A DNA stretch of 64,000 bases, from the NCBI RefSeq assembly GCF_002009175.1, contig NZ_CP018047.1, positions 6,448,001-6,512,000 on the forward strand, in the 5' to 3' direction. The DNA comes from Streptomyces niveus. GTDB lineage: Bacteria > Actinomycetota > Actinomycetes > Streptomycetales > Streptomycetaceae. Below, in pieces: positions 10,447-18,994 of the stretch; positions within the stretch are counted from its first letter, which is position 1; the number at the start of each line of letters is the position of its first letter. The notes beneath the pieces are model-generated. The model was not told where the DNA came from. It did no database searches and saw nothing but the letters and a program-made list of their open reading frames with translations. Both the position numbers and the translations under genes were made by a program.

Positions 10447-11613
10447 GTGAATGAGTCGACATTTACTCCCGGGGGTGGTCAACCAGGAATGCCTGCGATG
10501 AGCCACCGGAGCTCGTCGTCCGGGCTAGAGGCCGTCGGCTCCGTCGCTGTCCGCACCTTCACGACCCATCAGCACATGACGACAGCCCACCAGACGATGG
10601 ACGGCCAACACGTGAACGCCATGGCCGGCAACGAGAGTGGCCGAGAGTCCACCCACTTCGCCGACTTCGACGAGGTGCCCCAGGGGCACTTCTACGACCC
10701 CGACGCAGAGTACGAGCCCGACCCCGAGTACGCGGCCACCCTCGCCCCCGACGCCGCACGCCAGCGCCGCGAGCGAATCGGCCCGACCGGTCGTCCCCTG
10801 CCGTACTTCCCGATCCCGGGCCCGGTCACCGACCACGGCCCCGCGAAGATCATCGCGATGTGCAACCAGAAGGGCGGCGTCGGCAAGACCACGTCGACCA
10901 TCAACCTGGGCGCCGCGCTCGCCGAGTACGGCCGCCGCGTGCTGCTCGTCGACTTCGACCCGCAGGGCGCCCTGTCCGTCGGTCTCGGCGTCAACCCGAT
11001 GGAGCTCGACCTCACGGTCTACAACCTGCTCATGGAGCGGGGCATGTCGGCCGACGAGGTGCTTCTGAAGACCGCCGTGCCCAACATGGACCTGCTCCCG
11101 AGCAACATCGACCTCTCGGCCGCCGAGGTGCAGCTGGTCAGCGAGGTCGCCAGGGAGTCCACGCTCCAGCGGGCGCTCAAGCCGCTGATGCAGGACTACG
11201 ACTACATCGTGATCGACTGTCAGCCCTCGCTCGGTCTGCTGACCGTGAACGCGCTGACCGCCGCGCACAAGGTGATCGTCCCGCTGGAGTGCGAGTTCTT
11301 CGCGCTGCGCGGGGTGGCCCTGCTCACCGAGACCATCGAGAAGGTCCAGGAGCGGCTCAACCCGGAGCTGGAGCTCGACGGCATCCTCGCCACGATGTAC
11401 GACTCCCGCACGGTGCACAGCCGCGAGGTCCTGGCGCGCGTCGTCGAGGCCTTCGACGATCACGTCTACCACACGGTGATCGGCCGGACCGTGCGCTTCC
11501 CGGAGACCACGGTCGCCGGTGAGCCCATCACCACCTACGCCTCCAACTCCGTCGGCGCCGCCGCCTACCGCCAGCTCGCCAGGGAGGTGCTCGCCCGGTG
11601 TCACGCCGAGTGA
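10447..11613 (+). CDS. ParA-family ATPase
   Basis: ParA/Soj ATPases position DNA or protein cargo by ATP-dependent binding to the nucleoid. The 388-aa protein has an acidic, Pro-rich extension of about 130 residues, then the deviant Walker A QKGGVGKTT near residue 140, the LLVDFDPQGALS switch and VIDCQPSLGLLTVNAL. GTG at 10447 follows GGAGG. This is not the ParA of the gid-parAB origin cluster: no ParB lies nearby. Its partner is probably the small gene that overlaps its end by 16 bp, and scpA and scpB follow in the same operon, which suggests a role in chromosome organisation. Confidence 0.92.
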   Translation: MNESTFTPGGGQPGMPAMSHRSSSSGLEAVGSVAVRTFTTHQHMTTAHQTMDGQHVNAMAGNESGRESTHFADFDEVPQGHFYDPDAEYEPDPEYAATLAPDAARQRRERIGPTGRPLPYFPIPGPVTDHGPAKIIAMCNQKGGVGKTTSTINLGAALAEYGRRVLLVDFDPQGALSVGLGVNPMELDLTVYNLLMERGMSADEVLLKTAVPNMDLLPSNIDLSAAEVQLVSEVARESTLQRALKPLMQDYDYIVIDCQPSLGLLTVNALTAAHKVIVPLECEFFALRGVALLTETIEKVQERLNPELELDGILATMYDSRTVHSREVLARVVEAFDDHVYHTVIGRTVRFPETTVAGEPITTYASNSVGAAAYRQLAREVLARCHAE

Positions 11614-12191
11614 GTCTGCCCGGGGCCGACGAGCTGTTCCGTACGACCGGGGGCATGGCGCTCCAGGCTTCCTCACCGGGGGACCGGCGGCGTACCGCGA
11701 ACGGTGAGCCGCGGGTCCCGGCACCGGCAGGGGAGAGCGACCAGGGCGCCGACCAGTCGGGGGCCGCGCAGTCGGCAGCGGCACCGGCCCGGGAGCACTC
11801 GGCGACCGACGCGGACTCGTCGGCCACGTCCCGCAGCCGCGCTCCCGAGCAGGAACAGCAGCGCCGGCCGCAGGGGGCGCAGGACGGCGGTGGCGCGGGC
11901 ACGCCCACCGTCGGCCAGCAGGGCGGGCCACAGGGCGGCCAGCGCCGCAGAGGGGGCCGCGGGGCCAACCGCCGCCCCAGCGGCCGTGAACGGCACGACG
12001 AGAAGATCACGGTCTACGTCTCCGCCGAGGAGCTGATGGACCTGGAGCACGCGCGTCTGGTGCTGAGGGGCGAGCACGGACTCGCCGTGGACCGGGGGCG
12101 GATCGTCCGCGAGGCGGTCGCCGTGGTCCTCGCCGACCTGGAGTCGCGCGGCGACGCGAGCATTCTCGTCCGGCGCCTGCGCGGGCGCTGA
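11598..12191 (+). CDS. Small protein with ribbon-helix-helix-like C-terminus, ParA partner candidate
   Basis: The 197-aa product has a low-complexity first 130 residues rich in Gln, Ala, Gly and Arg, and a basic stretch GQRRRGGRGANRRP. Residues about 135-185 read as one beta strand (KITVYVSAEEL) and two helices (DLEHARLVLRGEHGLA, RGRIVREAVAVVLADLE), the layout of ribbon-helix-helix DNA-binding proteins. GTG at 11598 lies inside parA, so the two are translationally coupled. Plasmid ParA proteins often pair with such RHH proteins in place of ParB. That role is inferred; no enzyme motif is seen. Confidence 0.7.
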   Translation: MSRRVSLPGADELFRTTGGMALQASSPGDRRRTANGEPRVPAPAGESDQGADQSGAAQSAAAPAREHSATDADSSATSRSRAPEQEQQRRPQGAQDGGGAGTPTVGQQGGPQGGQRRRGGRGANRRPSGRERHDEKITVYVSAEELMDLEHARLVLRGEHGLAVDRGRIVREAVAVVLADLESRGDASILVRRLRGR

Positions 12192-12239
12192 AGGTAGCCT
12201 CGGCGGGCCGAGCCCGCTCCTCCCGCCTCCAGGACCGCC

Positions 12240-13505
12240 ATGCCGCCGACCGACGACTCCACAGCCCGCTCGTCCCGCCGTGCGCTGGGACGCGGGCCGG
12301 GGGCGGCCGGCGGGGCGGCGCGGCCCGCGGTGGCGGAGCCGGTGGTGCCAGAGCCGGCGCCGGAACCCGCGCCCGAGCCGGAGCCCGCGCCCGTACCCGA
12401 GCCGGAACGTGAGCCGGAGCCCGCGGTCGTACGCGAGGCGGTTCCGGTACGCGTACCGGAACCCGCCGGGGAGCCGGAGCCCGTACCCGATCCCGTACCC
12501 GCGCGAGAGGCCGTACCGGAGCCTGAGTCCGCGCCCGACGCGGAAGCCGGGCCCGGCGCCGGGCCGGAGCCCGTACCCGAGCCGGAGCCCCTACTCGTAC
12601 CCGAGCCTGCGCCCGGCACCGGGCGGGAGCCCGCGCCCGACGCGGACCCCGCGCCCGAACCCGAGCCCGACGACGGGCGGTTCACCGTACGGCTCGCGAA
12701 CTTCGAGGGGCCCTTCGATCTGCTCCTCCAGCTGATCTCGAAGCACAAGATGGACGTCACCGAGGTCGCCCTCTCCAAGGTCACCGACGAGTTCATGGTG
12801 CACATCCGCGCCATGGGCCCCGACTGGGACCTCGACCAGACCACCGAGTTCCTGGTCGTCGCCGCGACGCTCCTCGACCTGAAGGCCGCGCGCCTGCTGC
12901 CGTCCGCCGAGGTGGAGGACGAGGGCGACCTGGCGCTGCTGGAGGCCAGGGACCTGCTCTTCGCCCGGCTGCTCCAGTACCGCGCGTACAAGCAGATCGC
13001 CGACATCTTCAGCACCCGGCTGGACGCCGAGTCGCGGCGCTACCCCCGTACCGTCGGCCTGGAGCCGCACCACGCCGCGCTGCTCCCCGAGGTCGTCATC
13101 AGCATCGGCGCCGAGGGGTTCGCCCGGCTCGCGGTCAAGGCGATGCAGCCCAAGCCCAAGCCGCAGGTGTACGTCGACCACATCCACGCGCCGCTCGTCT
13201 CCGTCCAGGAGCAGGCGGGGATCGTCGTGGCGCTGCTCCGGGTGGCCGGCGAGGTGAGTTTCCTGACACTCGCCGAGGACGCCCCGGACACCCTCACCGT
13301 CGTGGCGCGCTTCCTGGCCCTGCTGGAGCTCTACCGGGAGAAGGCCGTCACCCTCGACCAGGACGAGGCCCTGGGGCCGCTCATGGTGCGCTGGACGGGC
13401 GGGGACGACGAAGAGTCGCCGCGGGTGACGGACGAGTTCGACCGCCCGCCCGACACCGTGGCGGAGACGCAGGCATCGAAGGACGCGAGCGAGGAGAAGG
13501 CGTGA
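12240..13505 (+). CDS. scpA: Segregation and condensation protein A
   Basis: ScpA is the kleisin that bridges SMC heads in the bacterial condensin complex. The 421-aa protein carries the kleisin N-terminal signature FEGPFDLLLQLISKHKMDVTE from about residue 155 and the ScpA C-terminal winged-helix region (SFLTLAEDAPDTLTVVARFLALLELYREK). Before it lies an unusual stretch of some 120 residues built almost only of Pro, Glu, Ala and Val in EPEPVPEPEP-like repeats, giving a long charged tail. ATG at 12240 follows AGGA. The stop overlaps scpB by four bases. Confidence 0.95.
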   Translation: MPPTDDSTARSSRRALGRGPGAAGGAARPAVAEPVVPEPAPEPAPEPEPAPVPEPEREPEPAVVREAVPVRVPEPAGEPEPVPDPVPAREAVPEPESAPDAEAGPGAGPEPVPEPEPLLVPEPAPGTGREPAPDADPAPEPEPDDGRFTVRLANFEGPFDLLLQLISKHKMDVTEVALSKVTDEFMVHIRAMGPDWDLDQTTEFLVVAATLLDLKAARLLPSAEVEDEGDLALLEARDLLFARLLQYRAYKQIADIFSTRLDAESRRYPRTVGLEPHHAALLPEVVISIGAEGFARLAVKAMQPKPKPQVYVDHIHAPLVSVQEQAGIVVALLRVAGEVSFLTLAEDAPDTLTVVARFLALLELYREKAVTLDQDEALGPLMVRWTGGDDEESPRVTDEFDRPPDTVAETQASKDASEEKA

Positions 13506-14137
13506 GCGAGGACCGTACGGTCGCCGACCTCGAGATCAAGCCCGCCCTGGAGGCGGTCCTCATGGTCGTCGACGAGCCCGCGACCGAGGATCACCTGGCC
13601 AAGGTGCTGGACCGGCCGCGCCGGGCCGTCGCGGACGCGCTGCGCGAGCTGGCCGACGAGTACACCGTCCAGGGGCGCGGTTTCGAGCTGCGCCTCGTCG
13701 CCGGCGGCTGGCGCTTCTACTCGCGGCCCGAGTACGCGGAGGCCGTCGAGGGCTTCGTACTCGACGGCCAGCAGGCCCGGCTCACCCAGGCCGCCCTGGA
13801 GACCCTGGCGGTCGTCGCCTACCGCCAGCCGGTCAGCCGGTCCCGGGTCTCGGCCGTACGCGGAGTGAACTGTGACGGGGTCATGCGGACCCTCCTCCAG
13901 CGCGGTCTGGTCGAGGAGGCGGGAGCGGAACCCGAAACAGGTGCGATCCTGTACAGGACGACGAACTATTTCCTGGAGCGGATGGGCCTGCGCGGTCTGG
14001 ACGAGCTTCCGGAACTCGCGCCCTTCCTTCCGGAGGCGGACGCGATCGAGGCCGACACCTTGGAAGGCGTTCCGTCGTTCGATCCGGACGCACCGTACGC
14101 CCCGGAAACTCACGCAGACGACAAGACGGACATTTGA
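13502..14137 (+). CDS. scpB: Segregation and condensation protein B
   Basis: ScpB dimers bind ScpA and complete the SMC-ScpAB condensin. The 211-aa product has the two winged-helix domains of the family, with LEAVLMVVDEPATEDHLAKVL near the start and LTQAALETLAVVAYRQPVSR in the second domain, including the conserved RGV..DGVMRTLLQRGLVEEAG part. It starts at GTG 13502 inside the last codons of scpA. The C-terminal 40 residues are acidic and probably flexible. It ends in TGATG shared with the next gene. Confidence 0.95.
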   Translation: MSEDRTVADLEIKPALEAVLMVVDEPATEDHLAKVLDRPRRAVADALRELADEYTVQGRGFELRLVAGGWRFYSRPEYAEAVEGFVLDGQQARLTQAALETLAVVAYRQPVSRSRVSAVRGVNCDGVMRTLLQRGLVEEAGAEPETGAILYRTTNYFLERMGLRGLDELPELAPFLPEADAIEADTLEGVPSFDPDAPYAPETHADDKTDI

Positions 14138-15330
14138 TGCGAAGCAACGGCAGGAACAGCGGAAGCGGCAGCGGGAATCGGAGCGGCGGCGGCCGGGGAG
14201 CCGCCGGCGGCAAACCCCAGTCGAGGGCCGGTGGCGGTCGCGGGGGCAGCGGCGGCAGCGGGTCCGGCGGCGCGGGCCGGGGCAGCGGCGGCAGCGGCGG
14301 TGCGCGTGGCGACAAGCAGCCGAAGCGTGAGGGCACGCCGCGTCCCGAGGAGCGCCGTTACGACGTCGGCCGTTCCGGCGGTCCCGGCGGCGGCCAGGGT
14401 GGCGGTCAGGGCGGCAGCGGCCGAGGCGCTTCGGCGCGCGGCGGCGCCAAGGGTGGCCCCAAGGCCCCGAGTGTGGCGGCACAGCGCCGGATCCAGGGCA
14501 AGCCCGCCCGCCCGCGCGAGCTGGACGCCAAGATCGAGCAGCGCAACCGCGACCGGTACGCGGACAAGCCGGAGATCAGGACCCCGAGGACCAACCCGGG
14601 CGCCGAGCAGGAGGGCGAGCGGCTCCAGAAGATCCTCGCGCGCGCCGGCATGGGATCGCGCCGGGCCTGCGAGGAGCTGATCGAGCAGTCCCGTGTGGAG
14701 GTCAACGGCGAGATCGTCGTCGAGCAGGGCATGCGGGTCGACCCGCAGCACGACGAGATCAAGGTCGACGGGCTGACCGTCGCCACCCAGTCGTATCTCT
14801 TCTTCGCGCTGAACAAGCCCGCCGGTGTCGTCTCCACGATGGGTGACCCCGACGGCAGGCAGAACCTGGGCGACTACGTCACCAACCGCGAGACGCGGCT
14901 GTTCCACGTGGGCCGGCTCGACACCGAGACCGAGGGCATCATCCTGCTCACCAACCACGGTGAGCTGGCCCACCGTCTCACGCACCCCCGGTACGGCGTG
15001 AAGAAGACCTATCTCGCCGCCGTCCAGGGCCCGTTGCCGCGTGACCTGGGCAAGCGGCTCAAGGACGGCATCCAGCTGGAGGACGGCTACGCGCGCGCCG
15101 ACCACTTCCGCGTCGTGGAGAACACCGGGAAGAACTACCTGGTCGAGGTCACGCTCCACGAGGGCCGCAAGCACATCGTGCGGCGCATGCTCTCCGAGGC
15201 GGGCTTCCCCGTCGAGCGGCTGGTCCGTACGTCGTTCGGCCCGATCCCGCTGGGCGACCAGAAGTCCGGCTGGCTGCGCCGTCTCACCAACACGGAGGTC
15301 GGCATGCTGATGAAGGAAGTCGGTCTGTAG
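14137..15330 (+). CDS. rRNA pseudouridine synthase (RluB/RsuA family)
   Basis: Enzymes of this family isomerise a uridine in rRNA to pseudouridine. The 397-aa protein has an S4 RNA-binding domain (RLQKILARAGMGSRRACEEL, about 165-210) and the catalytic motif GRLDTETEGIILLTN with Asp262. The first 130 residues are Gly, Ser and Arg rich, a basic disordered tail that may add RNA affinity. ATG at 14137 overlaps the scpB stop; a TTG at 14134 is in frame. This scpB-pseudouridine synthase pairing is widespread in bacteria. A clear terminator ends the operon. The exact rRNA position is not readable. Confidence 0.92.
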   Translation: MRSNGRNSGSGSGNRSGGGRGAAGGKPQSRAGGGRGGSGGSGSGGAGRGSGGSGGARGDKQPKREGTPRPEERRYDVGRSGGPGGGQGGGQGGSGRGASARGGAKGGPKAPSVAAQRRIQGKPARPRELDAKIEQRNRDRYADKPEIRTPRTNPGAEQEGERLQKILARAGMGSRRACEELIEQSRVEVNGEIVVEQGMRVDPQHDEIKVDGLTVATQSYLFFALNKPAGVVSTMGDPDGRQNLGDYVTNRETRLFHVGRLDTETEGIILLTNHGELAHRLTHPRYGVKKTYLAAVQGPLPRDLGKRLKDGIQLEDGYARADHFRVVENTGKNYLVEVTLHEGRKHIVRRMLSEAGFPVERLVRTSFGPIPLGDQKSGWLRRLTNTEVGMLMKEVGL

Positions 15331-15356
15331 CCGCACCGATCCCGCACCGAGTGACG

Positions 15357-15386
15357 AAAGCCCGTGGCCCGAGGCCGCGGGCTTTT
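15357..15386 (+). terminator. Rho-independent terminator of the parA-scpAB operon
   Basis: AAAGCCCG and GGCC on the left (15357-15369) pair with GGCC and CGGGCTTT on the right (15373-15385), with a 3-nt loop and a TTTT end. This is the best-formed intrinsic terminator in the window. Confidence 0.9.
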
Positions 15387-15412
15387 CCGCTTGTGGCGCG
15401 CGCCCGTTCGCC

Positions 15413-15435
15413 TTTATAGTCAGAGTGACCATTAA
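15413..15435. promoter_or_regulatory. Candidate NrtR operator overlapping the pnuC promoter
   Basis: An imperfect palindrome has arms TTTATAGTCA (15413-15422) and TGACCATTAA (15426-15435) around GAG; 8 of 10 arm positions are complementary. The left arm contains the -10 element TATAGT (15415-15420), which has TTGTGG (15391-15396) 18 bp upstream. The right arm runs into the AAGGAGG ribosome site of pnuC. A repressor here would block the promoter directly. The operon encodes NrtR, so autoregulation is the natural guess, but binding is not shown. Confidence 0.6.
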
Positions 15436-15445
15436 GGAGGCGGGC

Positions 15446-16099
15446 GTGAGTCTCGCGGATTTCCTCGGCCCTTTGCAGCAGCCGCTCGTGACCGTTCTCG
15501 ACACCCCGGTGAGCTGGACCGAGGTGCTCGGCTTCGGCAGCGGAGCGCTCTGCGTCTGGCTCGTCGCCCGCCAGCACATCGCCAACTGGCCGATCGGCAT
15601 CGCCAACAACCTGTTCTTCATCCTGCTGTTCACCCAGGCCGGCCTCTTCGCCGACGCCGGGCTGCAGGTCGTCTTCATCGCCCTCGCCACGTACGGCTGG
15701 TGGACCTGGACCCACGGGGGTGGACCAGGCTCCGCGTACCTCCCGGTGCGGCGCACCTCGCGCACCGAGTGGGGCTGGCTGCTCGCGGCGGGGGCGGTGG
15801 GCACTCTCGCCCTGACGCTGCTCCTGGACCACCAGACCTCCTCGACGGTGCCGTTCTGGGACGCCGTCACCACCGCGCTGTCGCTGATGGCGACCTACGG
15901 GCAGTGCCGCAAGCGCCTGGAGTCGTGGTGGCTGTGGATCGCGGCCGATGTCGTCTACATCCCGCTCTACGCGCACAAGGATCTCTATCTGACGTCGATC
16001 CTCTACGTCGGCTTCATGACCCTGTGCGTCATCGGACTGCGCAACTGGTCGCGCGACCTGGAGCGGCGCACCTCAGGCCCGGTGGAGGTCACGGCATGA
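15446..16099 (+). CDS. pnuC: PnuC-family nicotinamide riboside transporter
   Basis: PnuC proteins move nicotinamide riboside across the membrane by facilitated diffusion, and cytoplasmic phosphorylation traps it. The 217-aa protein is very hydrophobic with about seven helices and shows the family motifs WPIGIANNLFF, TALSLMATYGQ and WWLWIAADVVYIPLY. GTG at 15446 is five bases after AAGGAGG; the in-frame GTG at 15425 lies upstream of that site and is unlikely. The stop overlaps nadR by four bases, which supplies the kinase that would trap the substrate. Confidence 0.92.
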   Translation: MSLADFLGPLQQPLVTVLDTPVSWTEVLGFGSGALCVWLVARQHIANWPIGIANNLFFILLFTQAGLFADAGLQVVFIALATYGWWTWTHGGGPGSAYLPVRRTSRTEWGWLLAAGAVGTLALTLLLDHQTSSTVPFWDAVTTALSLMATYGQCRKRLESWWLWIAADVVYIPLYAHKDLYLTSILYVGFMTLCVIGLRNWSRDLERRTSGPVEVTA

Positions 16100-17202
16100 G
16101 CGCGGGAGACGGACACGACGTGGGCGCGAGATACGGACACGGTCTGGTCCTCGGCAAGTTCTACCCACCCCACGCGGGCCACCACCACCTCGTACGGACC
16201 GCGCGGGAGCGCTGCGAACGGCTCACCGTCCTCGTATGCGCCGCCTCTGTCGAGTCCGTGCCGCTCGCCGACCGCGTGGCCTGGATGCGCGAGGTCCACC
16301 CGGACGTCAGGGTCGTCGGCGCAGTCGACGACACCCGCATGGATCTGCACGACCCGGCGATCTGGGACGCGCACATGGCGGTCTTCCGCAACGCCGTCCC
16401 CGAACCGGTGGACGCCGTCTTCACCTCGGAACCGTACGGGGACGAACTCGCCCGCCGCTTCGGCGCCGAGTCCGTCCTCGTGGACCCGGACCGCACGCTC
16501 CACCCCGTCTCCGGCACCGCCGTCCGCAAGGACCCCGTCGGCTGCTGGGACTTCCTCGCCCCGCCCGTCCGGGCCGCGCTCACCCGCCGCGTCGTGGTGC
16601 TCGGCGCCGAATCCACCGGCACCACGACCTTGGCGCGGGCCCTCACCGAGCACTTCCGGGCGCGCGGTGGCGTATGGGCCCGTACCCTCTGCGTCGCCGA
16701 GTACGGACGGGAGTTCAGCGAGCGGAAGCTCGCCGACCTGCGCACCCGGTGGCCCGGCGCGCAGTGGGAGGACGTCGAATTCACCACCGGGGACTTCCCG
16801 TTGATCGCCGAGCGGCAGAACGAGTGGGAGGAGGCGGCGGCCCGCGCCGGCTCACCCGTCCTGTTCTGCGACACCGACTCCTTCGCCACCACCGTCTGGC
16901 ACGAGCGGTACGTGGGCGGACGCAACCCGCTCGTCGAGGAGGTCGCCGACCGCGTACCGCACCATCTGTGGCTGCTCACCGGCCACGAAGGCGTCGCCTT
17001 CGAGGACGACGGACTGCGGGACGGTGAGGAGCTGCGGCCCTGGATGACCGGCCGGTTCAGGGATGAACTGACCCGCACGGGGCGGTCGTTCGTCGCGCTC
17101 GACGGGCCGCGTGAGAAGCGGCTCGCCGACGCGGTCGCCGCCGTGGACGCCCTGCTGGACCAGGGCTGGTACTTCGCCGCACCTCTGCCGGAGAACAGAT
17201 GA
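16096..17202 (+). CDS. nadR: NadR-type NMN adenylyltransferase / ribosylnicotinamide kinase
   Basis: The enzyme would phosphorylate nicotinamide riboside and adenylate NMN to NAD. The 368-aa protein has an N-terminal nucleotidyltransferase domain with GKFYPPHAGHHH and SGTAVRKDP, and a C-terminal kinase domain with the P-loop GAESTGTTTLA near residue 171. The N-terminal helix-turn-helix of enterobacterial NadR is absent, so repression must come from another protein, probably NrtR encoded next door. ATG at 16096 overlaps pnuC and the stop overlaps nrtR, so all three are coupled. Confidence 0.93.
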   Translation: MSAGDGHDVGARYGHGLVLGKFYPPHAGHHHLVRTARERCERLTVLVCAASVESVPLADRVAWMREVHPDVRVVGAVDDTRMDLHDPAIWDAHMAVFRNAVPEPVDAVFTSEPYGDELARRFGAESVLVDPDRTLHPVSGTAVRKDPVGCWDFLAPPVRAALTRRVVVLGAESTGTTTLARALTEHFRARGGVWARTLCVAEYGREFSERKLADLRTRWPGAQWEDVEFTTGDFPLIAERQNEWEEAAARAGSPVLFCDTDSFATTVWHERYVGGRNPLVEEVADRVPHHLWLLTGHEGVAFEDDGLRDGEELRPWMTGRFRDELTRTGRSFVALDGPREKRLADAVAAVDALLDQGWYFAAPLPENR

Positions 17203-17972
17203 CACCCCGACAGCCGTCCCCACCGCCGTCCCGGCCGCGCGCCCCCGAGAACTACGACCCCGCCGATTTCGTGCCGTTCGCCGTCACCGTCGACCTCGCC
17301 GTCTTCACCGTCCGCGAGAGCAGCCTGCACGTCCTGCTCGTCGAACGCGGCGAGGAGCCCTATCTGGGCCACTGGGCGCTGCCCGGCGGCTTCGTACGGC
17401 CCCGCGAGTCCGCCGGGCAGGCGGCGAGGCGTGAACTCGCCGAGGAGACCGGCCTGTCGCCGGACACCGTCGCCGGACTGCGGCCCGAGCAACTGCGCAC
17501 CTACAGCGACCCGGACCGCGACCCCCGGATGCGGGTCGTCTCCGTCGCGTACACCGCGCTCGTGCCCGACCTCCCCGAGCCGCGCGGCGGGGGCGACGCC
17601 GCCCAGGCCCGCTGGACCCGGTACGACGACGGCGGACCCGGCCCGCTCGCCTTCGACCACGGCCGGATCCTGGCCGACGCCCGGCGCCGTATCGGGGCCA
17701 AGCTCGAATACACCTGCCTCGCCACGGAGTTCTGCCCGCCCGAGTTCACCCTCGGCGAGCTTCAGCAGGTGTACGAGACGGTCTGGGGCGTGGTGCTCGA
17801 CCGCCCCAACTTCCGCCGCAAGGTGCTGACCTCACCCGGCTTCGTCGAACCGGTGGAAGGACCGCCGCGCCGCACCGGTGGCCGGGGCAAACCGGCCGCC
17901 CTCTACCGCGCCGGTACCGCCACCGCACTCCACCCGCCGCTGCTCCGACCGGAAGGACGTAACACCCCATGA
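17199..17972 (+). CDS. nrtR: NrtR, Nudix-related regulator of NAD metabolism
   Basis: NrtR repressors bind ADP-ribose or related nucleotides through a Nudix domain and DNA through a C-terminal winged helix. The 257-aa product has the Nudix fold at about 25-160 and the NrtR-specific tail with FTLGELQQVYETVWG and RPNFRRKVL. Unusually for a regulator, the Nudix box is complete: G, five residues, E, seven residues, then RELAEETG. It may keep hydrolase activity. It is the third gene of the pnuC operon, overlapping both neighbours by four bases. The palindrome before pnuC is its likely target. Confidence 0.9.
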   Translation: MTPRQPSPPPSRPRAPENYDPADFVPFAVTVDLAVFTVRESSLHVLLVERGEEPYLGHWALPGGFVRPRESAGQAARRELAEETGLSPDTVAGLRPEQLRTYSDPDRDPRMRVVSVAYTALVPDLPEPRGGGDAAQARWTRYDDGGPGPLAFDHGRILADARRRIGAKLEYTCLATEFCPPEFTLGELQQVYETVWGVVLDRPNFRRKVLTSPGFVEPVEGPPRRTGGRGKPAALYRAGTATALHPPLLRPEGRNTP

Positions 17973-18991
17973 CCTCATCGGAGAAGGCCGCCAAAAGAGC
18001 CGCCACGGGCGCCATGACCGGGCTCGCGCTCGGCGACGCCCTCGGCTTCCCCACCGAGTTCAACGACGTGCCCTCGATCCTCGCCAAGTTCGGCCCCTGG
18101 CGCGGGATACCGCTGATGAAGCCCGCGATCGTCAGCGACGACACGCAGATGACGCTCGCGCTCGGCCGCGGTCTGCGCACGGCCATGGACCAAGGCCCGC
18201 TCGGACCGCTGCGCCTCACCCGGCCGGTGCGCGAGGAGTTCGTGAACTGGTTCCACGACCCGCAGAACAACCGGGCCCCCGGCAGAACCTGCATGACGGC
18301 CTGTCAGCTCCTCGACAGCGACCGGCCCTGGCAGCAGGCGAGCCGCATCGACTCCAAGGGCTGCGGCGCCAACATGCGCGTCGCGCCCATCGGACTCGCC
18401 CCCGGTCTCGGCGCCGAACAGCGCTCCGGCGCCGCCCAGTTGCAGTCCGGACTCACCCACGGCCACCCGACGGCACTGGCCGCGTCCGACCTCACGGCGC
18501 ACGCGGTGCACCTGCTGGCGCGGGGGACCGAACCGACGGGCCTGGTCGGTCTGCTGCGCTCGTACGCGTACGAGAACCGGTCCCGCTACCACCACGCGTG
18601 GCTCGGCGACCTGTGGACCCACAGCCAGGACCCGACACCCGAGCACTTCATCGAGCGGGGCTGGGACGACTGCCTGGAGGTGCTGGAGCGCCTCGGACAG
18701 GCCCTGCGCGCACCGTCCCCCGAGACCGACCCGTGCCTGGCCACCGGCGACGGCTGGATCGCCGAAGAGGCGTTCGCCACCGGACTGCTGTGCTTCCTGC
18801 TCTTCCCCGAGGAGCCGGTCACGGCGCTGCGCCGGGCCGCCTGCACCAAGGGCGACTCCGACTCGATCGCCTGTCTGACCGGAGCGTTCGCCGGCGCCCA
18901 CCTCGGCGCCGGTGCCTGGCCCGGGGAGTGGGCGGACCGGATCGAGTACCGCGAGGAGCTGCTGGAACTCGGAGCACTCTGGGACGCTTGA
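17969..18991 (+). CDS. ADP-ribosylglycohydrolase (DraG family)
   Basis: DraG-family enzymes remove ADP-ribose from proteins or small molecules using two metal ions. The 340-aa product has the family start GAMTGLALGDALGFPTEF, the metal-binding SDDTQMTLALG and a second metal motif GDSDSIACLTGAFAGAHLG near the C-terminus. It is cytoplasmic. ATG at 17969 overlaps nrtR by four bases, placing ADP-ribose removal under the same control as NAD salvage. The modified substrate is unknown; no ADP-ribosyltransferase lies in the window. Confidence 0.9.
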   Translation: MTSSEKAAKRAATGAMTGLALGDALGFPTEFNDVPSILAKFGPWRGIPLMKPAIVSDDTQMTLALGRGLRTAMDQGPLGPLRLTRPVREEFVNWFHDPQNNRAPGRTCMTACQLLDSDRPWQQASRIDSKGCGANMRVAPIGLAPGLGAEQRSGAAQLQSGLTHGHPTALAASDLTAHAVHLLARGTEPTGLVGLLRSYAYENRSRYHHAWLGDLWTHSQDPTPEHFIERGWDDCLEVLERLGQALRAPSPETDPCLATGDGWIAEEAFATGLLCFLLFPEEPVTALRRAACTKGDSDSIACLTGAFAGAHLGAGAWPGEWADRIEYREELLELGALWDA

Positions 18992-18994
18992 TCC

